From contig JACQXA010000004.1 of assembly GCA_016208975.1 (NCBI GenBank), positions 1,613,015 to 1,677,014 on the forward strand: a stretch of DNA of 64,000 nt, written 5' to 3'. The translations under genes and the position numbers were made by a program. Position 1 is the stretch's first letter, and each line of letters starts with the position of its first letter. This document shows, piece by piece, positions 16,582 to 25,415 of this stretch. The stretch comes from Nitrospinota bacterium. GTDB taxonomy: Bacteria > Nitrospinota_A > UBA7883 > JACRLM01. Below the pieces are notes generated by a model that saw only the letters and a list, made by a program, of their open reading frames with translations, searched no databases and had not been told where the DNA came from.

Positions 16582-17169
16582 ATGAAAGCTCTTATTGCGC
16601 TGGCCACTAAAAACGCCGGAAAGGTTCGCGAGTTCAACCACGCCTTTGAGGGGACAGGGATTACCTTTGTGTCACTTCTGGACATCCCCAACGCGCCGGA
16701 TGTGGAGGAACATGGCGAGACTTATGAAGAAAACGCATTGATAAAAGCCCGCGCCATAGTAAAGGCCACGGGAATGCCAGCCGTGGCGGACGATTCGGGG
16801 ATAGAGATAGACGTAATGCCTGGAGAGTTGGGCGTATTCTCCGCCAGGTTCGGTGGAGACATGCCTGCCAGTGAGGTGAACGAAATTGTCCTAAAACGCC
16901 TTGAGGGCGTTGAAAACCGCGCCTGCCGCTACGTGTGCGCCCTGGCGTATGTTGAGCCAGCCACAGGCAGGGAAGCGCTTGTAACCGCCACCTGCGAGGG
17001 TATTGTGCATGACCGGCAGGAAGGGGATAAAGGGTTCGGGTTCGACCCCATATTCTTCGTCCCCGAATATGGCAAGACAATGGCCCAGCTTCCGCTGGAG
17101 GTAAAGAACAGGATAAGCCATCGGGCGAAAGCTATGGCGAAGCTGAAGGCGGAGCTTGTGGCTAAATAA
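16582..17169 (+). CDS. rdgB: XTP/dITP pyrophosphatase (RdgB/HAM1 family)
   Basis: A 195-residue house-cleaning NTPase that hydrolyses non-canonical purine triphosphates. The family motifs are ATKNAGKVREF at the N-terminus, the central VADDSGIEID and SARFGG, GDKGFGFDPIF in the substrate pocket, and the C-terminal NRISHRAKA. Length is standard. It stands alone, divergent from the membrane protein gene. No T-run terminator is visible after it. Confidence 0.95.
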   Translation: MKALIALATKNAGKVREFNHAFEGTGITFVSLLDIPNAPDVEEHGETYEENALIKARAIVKATGMPAVADDSGIEIDVMPGELGVFSARFGGDMPASEVNEIVLKRLEGVENRACRYVCALAYVEPATGREALVTATCEGIVHDRQEGDKGFGFDPIFFVPEYGKTMAQLPLEVKNRISHRAKAMAKLKAELVAK

Positions 17170-17207
17170 AAACGCCGGGATGGAATATTGCCCGATAGGC
17201 ATAGGCA

Positions 17208-17241
17208 CGCTTCCCCGTGGTCGCTGGACCACGGCGAAGCG
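17208..17241. repeat. Long imperfect hairpin in rdgB-fumarase gap
   Basis: Fourteen-base arms (CGCTTCCCCGTGGT with ACCACGGCGAAGCG, one C-C mismatch) around a 6-base loop. No T run follows on either strand, so it is not a standard terminator. It may be a REP-like element or a protein-binding palindrome. Confidence 0.55.
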
Positions 17242-17360
17242 TGATGGCAGACCGGTTATTTGCTGGCGATTTCCTCCACAAGCTTTATCTACTCCCCCCT
17301 CAGCCCGTAAAGCCCATGCGCCAGTTGGTCAATCTGGCTGGCGGTGGCGGCTATTTGGCT

Positions 17361-17393
17361 AAATATAAAACGCCGGGGTTTTTCTCCCCGGCG
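17361..17393 (-). terminator. Rho-independent terminator of the fumarase operon
   Basis: A perfect 8-bp stem CGCCGGGG/CCCCGGCG (17371-17393) with a 7-base loop. On the minus strand it is followed by TTTTATATTTA. It lies about 30 bases beyond the stop of the beta-subunit gene. Confidence 0.88.
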
Positions 17394-17421
17394 CCATTTA
17401 GAACGAACACGGTTAAAAGGG

Positions 17422-18012
17422 CTATTTCCCCATCCCCGCCAGTATCTCTTTCATCTTCTCCTCGGACTCCGCGCCGACTTTGTCGTGGAGCGAGTTTCCG
17501 TGGGCGTCCATAGTTACCACCACTGGGAAATCCTTCACGTCGAAAATCCAGAACGCCTCGGGCACGCCGAACTCCTCCAGCTTTATGACTCCTTCCACCT
17601 TCACCACCGTGCGGGCCAGCACCTGCGACGCGCCGCCCACGGCGTGGAAATACACCGCGCCGGTCTTCTTCAGCCCATCCAGGGTTTTCTTGCCCAGCCC
17701 GCCTTTGCCGATGACGCCGCGCACCTTGTATTCCTCTATCACGTCCGCTTGGTACGGTTCCTCGCGGATGGAGGTTGTAGGCCCTGCGGCCACAACTTCC
17801 CAATGGCCGTCATCATGTTTCTTCATAACCGGGCCGCAGTGGTATATAACCGTGTCCCGCAAAATGTCGCGCACTTCATCGGGCCGTTTCTCCACCATGT
17901 ATTTGTGAGCCCTGTCCCGGGCTGTCACCATTTTGCCCGTCAGCAGGACCTCGTCGCCCACTTTAAGCGCGCGCACGGCTTCCTCCGTTGTGGGAAGCGT
18001 AAGCTTAATCAT
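17422..18012 (-). CDS. Class I fumarate hydratase (or related Fe-S hydro-lyase), beta subunit
   Basis: A 196-residue protein matching the C-terminal/beta domain of class I [4Fe-4S] fumarases and L(+)-tartrate dehydratases. The motifs are GPTTSIREEPYQ, GVIGKGGLG and a terminal MDAHGNSLH. It pairs with the alpha subunit encoded just upstream (8-base overlap). Together they likely hydrate fumarate to malate in the TCA cycle. Tartrate dehydratase activity cannot be excluded, but the general family context favours fumarase. Confidence 0.9.
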   Translation of the reverse strand: MIKLTLPTTEEAVRALKVGDEVLLTGKMVTARDRAHKYMVEKRPDEVRDILRDTVIYHCGPVMKKHDDGHWEVVAAGPTTSIREEPYQADVIEEYKVRGVIGKGGLGKKTLDGLKKTGAVYFHAVGGASQVLARTVVKVEGVIKLEEFGVPEAFWIFDVKDFPVVVTMDAHGNSLHDKVGAESEEKMKEILAGMGK

Positions 18013-18892
18013 AAGACACCTCCTTGCCCTTCAGGGTCATGGTCCGCCGCCGGTACGCCCAGCACATGTAGGTGACGGCTACGAAGTACGACGCGGGGAT
18101 GGTGTCCATCGCCGCCGCCTTGGCGCCGATTAGCGTGGTCTTGCCGCCAAACCCCATGGGCCCGATGCCCAGCTTGTTGGAGTTCTCTACAACCCATTCC
18201 TCCAGATCCGCCAGGCCCGGGTCCTGGTTCTTGTCCCCCAGTTTCCGGTGAAGCTGTTTTTTACTCAACAGGTAGCTTTGCGCCCTGTCCCCGCCGATGC
18301 CGATGCCCAGCACGCCGGGCGCGCATCCTTTGCCTTGGGCTTTCACCACCGCGTCCAGGCAAACTTTCTTGATGCCGTCCATGTCCCGCCCGGCTCCGAG
18401 AGGGGAGTATGGGAGGGAATACTGGGTTCCCACGTTCTCGCAACCGCCCCCTTTAAGCACCAGGTCTATCTTTAAATAGTCCTCGTCCCATTGGTCGAAA
18501 TACATGGCCGGATGCCCTCTGCCGGTGTTGTCCACCTTTGGCGCTCCGGTGATGGGATCCACCACGTTGGGCCGCAGATAATGGCGGGAGGTGGCCCGCC
18601 GCACGCCGTTGCGGATTATCTCCGCCAGGGCGTTCTGGCGCATGCCGAACGGGTAATGGATGTCGAAAGTCACCGTGCCGGTGTCCTGGCAGATGGGGCG
18701 CGAGTCCCGCTCGGCCATCTGTATGTTGTTCAATATGGTGTCCAGGGCTCGCTGGGCCCTGCTATCCGGGGCCTCTTTGTCCCTGTACGCCTTCAAGCGC
18801 TCCACCACATCCTGCGGCAAAATTGTCGAGGTTCTGCGGATAAGCTCCACGATAGCCTCTGTAAACTCCTCGTCAGCGATGATGTCCATCAT
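18005..18892 (-). CDS. Class I fumarate hydratase, alpha subunit
   Basis: A 295-residue protein carrying the three cysteines expected for the [4Fe-4S] cluster, in PICQDTGT, GGGCENVG and GCAPGVLG. The split alpha/beta arrangement is typical of anaerobes. It is oxygen-labile in characterised relatives, fitting a sulfur-metabolising organism of low-oxygen habitats. Two consecutive Met codons start the frame; the first is used. The downstream beta gene overlaps by 8 bases. Confidence 0.92.
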   Translation of the reverse strand: MMDIIADEEFTEAIVELIRRTSTILPQDVVERLKAYRDKEAPDSRAQRALDTILNNIQMAERDSRPICQDTGTVTFDIHYPFGMRQNALAEIIRNGVRRATSRHYLRPNVVDPITGAPKVDNTGRGHPAMYFDQWDEDYLKIDLVLKGGGCENVGTQYSLPYSPLGAGRDMDGIKKVCLDAVVKAQGKGCAPGVLGIGIGGDRAQSYLLSKKQLHRKLGDKNQDPGLADLEEWVVENSNKLGIGPMGFGGKTTLIGAKAAAMDTIPASYFVAVTYMCWAYRRRTMTLKGKEVSYD

Positions 18893-18956
18893 GTGTTCCG
18901 TTCAAGAGTGAAGTGATCCTGTACAACTAAATTTTATCAAAGTCCGCGGCGCAAGG

Positions 18957-20861
18957 TTATTTGGTGAAAATCTCGTTCACCGTTAACGTTTCTTCCGCCT
19001 CGGCCTTCTTCCTTAAAGTAACCAGATATTCGGCGTAAACCCTTTCCCGCTTCCGTTTAAGCAGGTTTTTGGCCAGCTCCGGCAGGCTGGCCCCCATCAC
19101 GGCCTCGTCCACCGCCCCGCGTCCAGCCAATACCATGGTAACAAACCCTCCCTGTACTGGCAGGGTTTTGGCCTGTTTATCCTCCAGCTCGAAAGCTTCC
19201 ATCCGCGCTCCGTCCCCACGGGCCTGGCCCGAGGCCACTTGTGCCCTGCTGAATGGCGCCGTGCGGGACACCGCCAGCCCGAACGCCCGGGCGGCGTCGG
19301 CCAAAGTTTTGCCTTCGCCCACCGCTTTTTCGACTTTTTTGGCCCGTTCCTCCGCCATTTTGTCCGCAAGCTCAGCCCTGTACCGGGCTTCCACCACGTC
19401 ACGGATAGAGTCGAACGGCGGCGTGAACGGCTGTTGGACCGATTCCACCGCCAGGTACGCGTATCCTTCCGGCATGGCCATTAGCTCGGAAACGGTTTTC
19501 TCGTTAAGCGCGAAAACCATGTCCGCCGCTTTCTTTCCGTCACGGAAACCCATGGCGGGCTGGCCCTTGTGGGCGATATGGGTGTTTATCCTCATCTCCG
19601 GATGTTTGTCCGCCACGGCGCCAAAATTGTCAGGTTTAAGCTGGCCGGCCAGCGATTTCATTATGGCTTCCGCATCCCTCCCGGCTTTCTCCAGCCGCGC
19701 CCTGGCTTCCACTTTGTCCCGCGCCTCTTCCAGCGTGGGTATCTTGCCCGCCGTAAGGGAAACAAGCTGGGCTATGTGGAACCCGAACTGGGTGCGGAAC
19801 GGTTCCGATACCTGGCCCGGTTTCAACGCGAATACCACCTGCTCGAACTCCGGCGTCATCACGCCGCGGCGGAACGAGCCAAGGTCCCCCCCGGATGCGG
19901 CGGCGGGGTCTTCAGACATTTCCCGCGCAACCCTGGAGAAATCCTCGCCAGCGCGAACCCGCGCCAGCGCCTTCTTCATTTTCGCCTCGGCCTTATCCAC
20001 GGCGGCCTGGGAAGCGTTGGGCGCCACCACCGCCAGTATGTGCCTGGCGTGAGCTTCCTCTTTCACCTCAAATTCCGCCGTATGCTCGCCGTAATAGGCC
20101 GTCAACTCATCCTGCGTTACGGTGGTTTTATCGGCGATATCCTTGGGATCCAGCAGGAGCGACTTGAACGTGCGCGTCTCCGGCAGGCGGAAATCATCTT
20201 TATGCCCGTCGAACCATTTTCTTGCCTCTTCCTCGGTGAAACGCGCGTCCCGCATCACCTCGGCGGTGTCTGTCTTTACGTAGTCCACCGTTATAGGCTG
20301 GTTTTCATAAATATAATGGTTGCGCGCCTCAATCTCGGAAACCCGGACAGGCCGCTCCACCATGGCCATAAGCCGTTGGGTGATGATGTCGGCTTTCACC
20401 TGCTGTTCGAAAGCGGCGGGGGTAAGCCCCATGCGCTTTATGGTGTCTGAATACAGCTTTGGGTCGAACACCCCGTTGGTCTGAAAACCGGGCTGGGCGG
20501 CTATGGCGTCTTTAAGCTCGTCGTCCGTCACAACAATGCCTTCCTCCCCCGCGGCCTTCACCTGCAGGGCGCGGCTGATGAGGGAGTTTAGAGCGATGTT
20601 CCTGGGATTCAGCTGTTTAAGAGCCGCCGCGTCCAACTGGCCGCCGAACTGTTTGCGAAGGTTTTCCTCAACAAGCCGGGTCTGCTCGGCCAGTTGTTGC
20701 CTGGTGATTACTTCAGAGCCCACCTGCGCCACCTCGTCGTCGTTGCGGCTTTTGCGCCAGCCCCATACCAGGAACGCCGAGCCTATGAAAGTGAACGCCA
20801 CGAACCATATTAAGAGCCGCGAGGCCCAGGTTTTGGCCCCTTCCCGGAATACGTTAAGCAT
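18957..20861 (-). CDS. ppiD: PpiD-like SurA_N/peptidyl-prolyl isomerase chaperone
   Basis: A 634-residue protein with an N-terminal membrane segment (about residues 14-35), a SurA_N/PpiD chaperone region and one parvulin-type rotamase domain (about 260-365). The parvulin hallmarks are HARHILA, GGDLGSFRRG and FEQVVFALKPGQVSEPF. The C-terminal region repeats chaperone-like helices. It is anchored in the inner membrane, facing the periplasm, and assists folding of exported proteins. It is 39 bases downstream of cpoB and may share its transcript. Confidence 0.9.
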   Translation of the reverse strand: MLNVFREGAKTWASRLLIWFVAFTFIGSAFLVWGWRKSRNDDEVAQVGSEVITRQQLAEQTRLVEENLRKQFGGQLDAAALKQLNPRNIALNSLISRALQVKAAGEEGIVVTDDELKDAIAAQPGFQTNGVFDPKLYSDTIKRMGLTPAAFEQQVKADIITQRLMAMVERPVRVSEIEARNHYIYENQPITVDYVKTDTAEVMRDARFTEEEARKWFDGHKDDFRLPETRTFKSLLLDPKDIADKTTVTQDELTAYYGEHTAEFEVKEEAHARHILAVVAPNASQAAVDKAEAKMKKALARVRAGEDFSRVAREMSEDPAAASGGDLGSFRRGVMTPEFEQVVFALKPGQVSEPFRTQFGFHIAQLVSLTAGKIPTLEEARDKVEARARLEKAGRDAEAIMKSLAGQLKPDNFGAVADKHPEMRINTHIAHKGQPAMGFRDGKKAADMVFALNEKTVSELMAMPEGYAYLAVESVQQPFTPPFDSIRDVVEARYRAELADKMAEERAKKVEKAVGEGKTLADAARAFGLAVSRTAPFSRAQVASGQARGDGARMEAFELEDKQAKTLPVQGGFVTMVLAGRGAVDEAVMGASLPELAKNLLKRKRERVYAEYLVTLRKKAEAEETLTVNEIFTK

Positions 20862-20900
20862 AATTCCCCGTCATGTGTTGAAAGGTTATGTTTGAGAGTC

Positions 20901-21827
20901 TTATTTTATGCGGCCCTTTTCCATGGCCGAAAGTTTTTCGGCGGCCTGCGCCGCTTCCGGTGAAGAAGGATGCTTCTCCACCAGGGCTTTCAAGCGCTGG
21001 GCGCCGTCGTTTTCCCTGCCCAGTTCCAATAGCGCCATGGCGCTTTTTATCATGGCCTCGGGCGCCTTGGGGCTGTATGGATACCTTTCGGCCATCATGT
21101 CGAAAGATTCCGACGCGCTATCCAGTTCACTACCTTCGTAATAGGCCATGCCAGCCATGAAAGCGGCGCTGTCCGCCGCGTTACCGTTGGGATATTGCCG
21201 GACGTAATCGGCGAACATCTCCGCCGCCTCGTCGTAACGCTTGGCGGAATACAGGGCGCTGGCGCGCTCGAAAATGCCCGCCGCGTGATCCTTGGCGGAG
21301 GTGGAGCGCTCCTCAGCTAAAGGCTTAGCTTGTAATTCCCGCTCCGCGTCTTCCACGGCCTTTTTATGGCTTTTGCGGGAGACCCCGCTTTTTTGCTCCA
21401 TGAGCTGTATGAACGCCAGCGTGTCCAGCGACACGGAGCGTAGCTCCCGGCGGAGTTCTTTCAATTCGTAGTTGGTGGCGGCGAACCTGTCGCCAACCTC
21501 GGTCCTGTAAGTCTGGTTTATTTCCAGGATGGCCTTTTCCAGCCTGTCCATGCGGTCGGAAAGCATCTGGACCCTGCCGTTGAACTCTTCCATCTGGCCG
21601 TTCACCGTTTGAACCGCCCTTTGGGTCTGCTCCAGGTTGGCGGCCAAATCCGCCTGGGCGCCCAAAGCCTTGCCCAGCATGGCGACGCGCTCGTCTATCC
21701 TGGTTATCTGACCCTGGGAAACGTCCCATTCCTTTTTGTTGACGGTTTCGCAGGAAATCAGTCCAATAGCCAGCCCGGCGGCTCCGGCGGCTTTCAAAAA
21801 AACTTCGGCGATGCGCAACGGCTTCAA
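20901..21827 (-). CDS. cpoB: CpoB/YbgF-like Tol-Pal accessory protein (predicted lipoprotein)
   Basis: A 308-residue protein. A signal sequence ends in LISC, a lipobox, unlike the soluble E. coli CpoB. A coiled coil follows (about residues 40-125). The C-terminal half contains three TPR-like repeats of the YbgF type (ASALYSAKRYDEAAEMF, GMAYYEGSELDSASESF, SAMALLELGRENDGAQRL). It should act in the periplasm to coordinate Tol-Pal with cell-wall synthesis. A terminator separates it from pal, so it probably has its own promoter. Confidence 0.88.
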   Translation of the reverse strand: MKPLRIAEVFLKAAGAAGLAIGLISCETVNKKEWDVSQGQITRIDERVAMLGKALGAQADLAANLEQTQRAVQTVNGQMEEFNGRVQMLSDRMDRLEKAILEINQTYRTEVGDRFAATNYELKELRRELRSVSLDTLAFIQLMEQKSGVSRKSHKKAVEDAERELQAKPLAEERSTSAKDHAAGIFERASALYSAKRYDEAAEMFADYVRQYPNGNAADSAAFMAGMAYYEGSELDSASESFDMMAERYPYSPKAPEAMIKSAMALLELGRENDGAQRLKALVEKHPSSPEAAQAAEKLSAMEKGRIK

Positions 21828-21886
21828 CTGTGCGTTCCTTACGGTTTTGAAAACGGAAAGGGCTATTTTAGATTAACTTCGCCAAT

Positions 21887-21918
21887 AAAAAAAGGGGAGC
21901 GGCGATATTCCGCTCCCC
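21887..21918 (-). terminator. Rho-independent terminator after pal
   Basis: A perfect 9-bp stem GGGGAGCGG/CCGCTCCCC with a 7-base loop, followed on the minus strand by seven T residues. It is 52 bases beyond the pal stop and 59 bases before the cpoB start, so it should split pal from cpoB and ppiD. Confidence 0.9.
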
Positions 21919-21970
21919 CATATGCGCTCTTCAGAGCCGCCCGTTTTCTGGGCCGCCCGGATTATGGCGA

Positions 21971-22507
21971 TTACTTGGTCACCAGGAAATGAGCCCGCCG
22001 GTTCTTGGCCCAGGCGTCTTCCGTGTGGCCGGGATCTATGGGCAGTTCCTCGCCGTAGCTTATGGTGTAAAGCTTCTCCGCGGGAACACCCAGCGAAATG
22101 ATGTAGTTCTTCACGGAGTTGGCGCGGCGCTCACCCAGGGCCAGGTTGTACTCCTCGGTGCCACGCTCGTCGCAATGGCCTTCAATCTGCACTTTGGCGT
22201 TAGGATTGGCTTTCATCCAGTCGGCGTTTTTCTGCAAAACGTCGCGCGCTTCGGGCCGGATGTCGGACTTGTCGAAATCGAAATAAACATCCGAAAGCTG
22301 GGACTCATCGGTGTAAGCCACGTCGCGCTGACCCTGCTGAAGCCTTTCCTCTGCGGTCATGCCGCCAGCGCCCTCGCCTGTTCCGGCCCCGGCTTCACCG
22401 GCGGCGGGAAGTGTTTCCTTCTTCGCGGTAGAGCAGGCGCTCAGTGAAAAAATGACCGTGGTTGAGAAAACAGCCATGGCGACAAGAAGCCGGTTTTTTA
22501 TGCGCAT
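21971..22507 (-). CDS. pal: Peptidoglycan-associated lipoprotein
   Basis: A 178-residue outer-membrane lipoprotein. The signal peptide ends with lipobox LSAC (C25). After a Gly/Ala linker the OmpA-like domain starts at [13 protein letters not shown]. It has the peptidoglycan-binding pattern [18 protein letters not shown] and a final [11 protein letters not shown]. It anchors the outer membrane to peptidoglycan and binds TolB. It is bounded by a candidate promoter upstream and a terminator downstream, so it may be transcribed alone as well as with tolB. Confidence 0.96.
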   Translation of the reverse strand: MRIKNRLLVAMAVFSTTVIFSLSACSTAKKETLPAAGEAGAGTGEGAGGMTAEERLQQGQRDVAYTDESQLSDVYFDFDKSDIRPEARDVLQKNADWMKANPNAKVQIEGHCDERGTEEYNLALGERRANSVKNYIISLGVPAEKLYTISYGEELPIDPGHTEDAWAKNRRAHFLVTK

Positions 22508-22602
22508 TTCTTACCCCTCTCCTACATCATCCCGTGTTTATATTTAACAGACAGTCACCAATGTGGCTAAATCCGCCTGCGACACCCTGAAAAAACGACT
22601 TC

Positions 22603-22631
22603 ACTCTAACAAACCGGGCCTTGTGTTTCAA
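22603..22631 (-). promoter_or_regulatory. Candidate sigma-70 promoter for pal
   Basis: Read on the minus strand: TTGAAA (22631-22626), a 17-base spacer, TAGAGT (22608-22603). This is 5/6 and 4/6 to consensus, with a leader of about 90 bases to the pal ATG. It sits in the 198-base tolB-pal gap. It is a pattern match only. Confidence 0.45.
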
Positions 22632-22705
22632 GGGGCGGAAGCAAATTTACTCCATGCCCGCGTTAACGGTTTTTTAACAATCCGTTCGCGCTCGAAACGC
22701 GAGGG

Positions 22706-24073
22706 TTACTTGAGAAGATCCAGCGGTGGCCCCCACGATGGCGTGTACCCGCCGCCGGGCATGGATGTAACGGGTGTTTGATTTGTCCCGTCGGAGTTAA
22801 TAATGAAAATCTGCTTGGTCCCGTTGCGCCGGGCGGCGAAAGCTATGTTCCGCCCGTTGGGCGCCCATGTGGGGCTCTCCTCCGAGCCTGCCCCGGCGGT
22901 GAGCTGACGCACGTCCCTTGGCTCGCGCCAGTTGACCACGGATATGTTGAAGTTGTTACCGTTCATGGACGCATATGCGATGTAATCCCCTTTGGGAGAC
23001 CATGCCGCCCCCTCGTTGTATCCGCCCGTCCAGGTGGCTCGCCAGTTCTCTTTGCCGTCCAGGCTCATGATGTAAATCTGCGGGCTACCCGTCCGGTCCG
23101 ACGAAAAGGCCACATATCTGCCGTCTGGTGATATGGCAGGTGAGGTCTCTATGGATGGCGCGCTGGTGAGCTGAACCACGCTTCCGCCGTCGGCGTTGGC
23201 GATGTAAATATCAGCGTTGCCCCCCTTTGTAAGCGAGAACACCACCCGTTTGCCGTCCGGCGACCATTCACCGGTGGAGTTGGAGCCTATCTTGCGCGAC
23301 ACTGGGTAACGCGTCCCGTTCCGCAGGTCCATCGCGTAAAGGTCCGGGTTGCGGTATCGGAAGGTGGTAAAAAGGATCAAATCCTTTTTCGGGTGCCAGT
23401 TGGGGAAAAGCACCATGGATTTATCGGTGGTAACCTGAATCGGGTTGTACCCGTCGTAATCCATTATGAAAAGCTCTTTGCGGCCCATCTGTTTGGACAC
23501 GAAAGCCATGCGTGTGCGGGCGATGCCCTGCTCACCGGTGAGCCTGTTGAGCAGGTCGTCGGAGAACTGGTGGGCCATCTGCCGGAAAATGGCCTTGGGG
23601 CCGGTGTATATCTTGGAGAAATAAAGCTTCCTCTGCTGGATGTCGTACACCCTGGTGTCCAGGTAAATTTTTCCGTCGGGCTTTTGCCCTACAACCCCTT
23701 TAACCACGAAGTTGGAAACCAGTGTTTTCCACTCGTCAAAATCCACCCCGCCCTTGGCCTTCAAATCCTTTTCAGATGCCTGCTTTAAGAAGTCCTTGTT
23801 CTCATGGGGTTTGAACATGCCGGTGGCCTTCAGGTCAAAATTTATAACGTCCGCCGCCTGGGCCCCAAGCCCTTCCTTGTCGTCCCAGGAGACAGGGAAT
23901 TCCGGCACGGCTATTTCTATGGACGGCGAACCCACCCGGCTGGTGCCTATCCACACTCCGTTATTCTGGGCGCCGGCCCATGGGGCCAGGGCCAGCATGG
24001 CGGAAATAAAAACGGCCACAGCCGCTTTTGCGGTTTTAAAATGGGCGCTTAAATTTGCTTTCGATGCCCTCAA
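22706..24073 (-). CDS. tolB: Tol-Pal system protein TolB
   Basis: A 455-residue periplasmic protein with a signal peptide ending near APWAGAQ. An N-terminal TolB domain is followed by a six-bladed beta-propeller. Repeated WSPDGKRVVF / ISPDGRYVAFSSDRTG / WSPKGDYIAYAS / WAPNGRNIAF units mark the blades. It bridges TolA and Pal. It is 24 bases downstream of tolA, consistent with one tolQRAB transcript. Confidence 0.96.
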   Translation of the reverse strand: MRASKANLSAHFKTAKAAVAVFISAMLALAPWAGAQNNGVWIGTSRVGSPSIEIAVPEFPVSWDDKEGLGAQAADVINFDLKATGMFKPHENKDFLKQASEKDLKAKGGVDFDEWKTLVSNFVVKGVVGQKPDGKIYLDTRVYDIQQRKLYFSKIYTGPKAIFRQMAHQFSDDLLNRLTGEQGIARTRMAFVSKQMGRKELFIMDYDGYNPIQVTTDKSMVLFPNWHPKKDLILFTTFRYRNPDLYAMDLRNGTRYPVSRKIGSNSTGEWSPDGKRVVFSLTKGGNADIYIANADGGSVVQLTSAPSIETSPAISPDGRYVAFSSDRTGSPQIYIMSLDGKENWRATWTGGYNEGAAWSPKGDYIAYASMNGNNFNISVVNWREPRDVRQLTAGAGSEESPTWAPNGRNIAFAARRNGTKQIFIINSDGTNQTPVTSMPGGGYTPSWGPPLDLLK

Positions 24074-24097
24074 CGTAAAAAACCTCCTGATACGCTT

Positions 24098-24910
24098 TTA
24101 TTGGCGCTGTTCGTAATCGAAGCTGAAATGCACCGTTAACGAGTCTGTCGGATAATCCGCAGGCAGGGGCCCGAAAGGGGCCCCTTTTATTATGGCCTGC
24201 AGGGCGCTTTCGTCCAGAGCGGAATTTCCGGACGATTTCTCCAGCGTAACGCCAGCCACTGAACCGTCCCGCAGAATTTTAAACTTCACCACCGGGTCAC
24301 CTTTTTTCCCGGCCAGTATTATGCCGTGGGTCACCCAGTTCTGGTTCACTTTCATTTCTATGGTCCTTGTGTACCACAGATAGGGGAACGGCGCCCCCTC
24401 GGTTTGCGCCCCTCCGCCGCCCCCGCCACCACCGGGGTATCTGGGCGTAACCGTGGATGGGGGGATGGAGGCGGTCTCCACAGGCCTGGTTTTTTTCGGC
24501 GGCTCCTCGGCCATCTCTTTTTTCGGTTTGTCTTCCGTTTTGGAGGCGAATTTCTTGCCCGCCGGGGCGGCTTTTTCTTTGGCCACTTCCGGCTCCGCCT
24601 TGGCGGCCTTCTCCACCATGGGAGCTTTTTTCACCATGGGCTCCGGCGCGGGCTCCGGTTCCGGCGCCTCCTCTTTGGGCGGCCCCGGCGGCCCCGGAGG
24701 AAGGGTGCTCGAAGGTTTCGGGGAAAGGGTCACAAGATTTACCTGGTAACCGGGCAGGATGAGCCTTTTTGACGGCATAAGCCACCCTAAAAGAGGCACG
24801 GCGATTATGATGAGGATATGGATGAAAGCCGAAAAGCCGATGGCCATCATCAGCTGGGGATATGTGTTTATGTCGCGGTCCCTGCCTGCCGCCAGTTGTT
24901 CCCTATTCAT
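24098..24910 (-). CDS. tolA: TolA/TonB-type energy-transducing protein
   Basis: A 270-residue protein with one N-terminal membrane segment (about 25-45, containing an SAFIHILIIIAV helix) and a long Pro/Lys/Glu/Ala-rich spacer. A Gly run follows, and then a TonB/TolA C-terminal domain (KILRDGSVAGVTLEKSSGN). The position between tolR and tolB assigns it as TolA, although the Pro-rich spacer is more TonB-like than the Ala/Lys helix of E. coli TolA. It spans the periplasm to contact TolB and Pal. Confidence 0.88.
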   Translation of the reverse strand: MNREQLAAGRDRDINTYPQLMMAIGFSAFIHILIIIAVPLLGWLMPSKRLILPGYQVNLVTLSPKPSSTLPPGPPGPPKEEAPEPEPAPEPMVKKAPMVEKAAKAEPEVAKEKAAPAGKKFASKTEDKPKKEMAEEPPKKTRPVETASIPPSTVTPRYPGGGGGGGGAQTEGAPFPYLWYTRTIEMKVNQNWVTHGIILAGKKGDPVVKFKILRDGSVAGVTLEKSSGNSALDESALQAIIKGAPFGPLPADYPTDSLTVHFSFDYEQRQ

Positions 24911-24958
24911 CCGGCTGGAATATATTCAGTAAGATTGTTTCGCCTGCGGGCGGCCCCT

Positions 24959-25414
24959 TCAGCGTTTGCGTTCTTGCTCTTCGGGCATTTCGGTTACCAT
25001 GCCCAGCTTGTCCACCCCGGATTTTTTAGCGATACCGGTTATCCTCATCACATAACCGTAGGGGATCTTCCTGTCCGCCCGCAGGTAAACCTCGGCTGTT
25101 GGGGACGCCGCCACGATATTTTTCAGTTTGTCGGCCAGCTCTTTTTCCGTCACTCGCCTGTCGTTGAAGTAAATCCGGTTGGCGCTCTCTACCGATATGA
25201 TGTTCTCTTCTCTTATGTCCAGCGCGCCTACGTCCTCCTTGGGCAGGTCTATGGCTATGCCGCTTTGCAGAAGGGGGGCGGTGACCATGAATATCACCAG
25301 AAGCACCAGCATCACGTCCACAAAAGGGGTGATGTTGATCTCCGACATCAGGGTGGAGGATTTCCTCCGGAACCGCCTTCCCCCGGCGTCGCCACCACCG
25401 CCCGCGACGGCCAT
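24959..25414 (-). CDS. tolR: TolR/ExbD family proton-channel protein
   Basis: A 151-residue protein with a single N-terminal membrane helix preceded by MSEINITPFVDVMLVLL. The membrane aspartate of this motif is the proton-carrying residue of TolR/ExbD. The periplasmic domain follows. It forms the motor with TolQ, encoded 1 base upstream. The C-terminus is Glu/Arg-rich. Confidence 0.94.
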   Translation of the reverse strand: MAVAGGGGDAGGRRFRRKSSTLMSEINITPFVDVMLVLLVIFMVTAPLLQSGIAIDLPKEDVGALDIREENIISVESANRIYFNDRRVTEKELADKLKNIVAASPTAEVYLRADRKIPYGYVMRITGIAKKSGVDKLGMVTEMPEEQERKR

Positions 25415-25415
25415 C

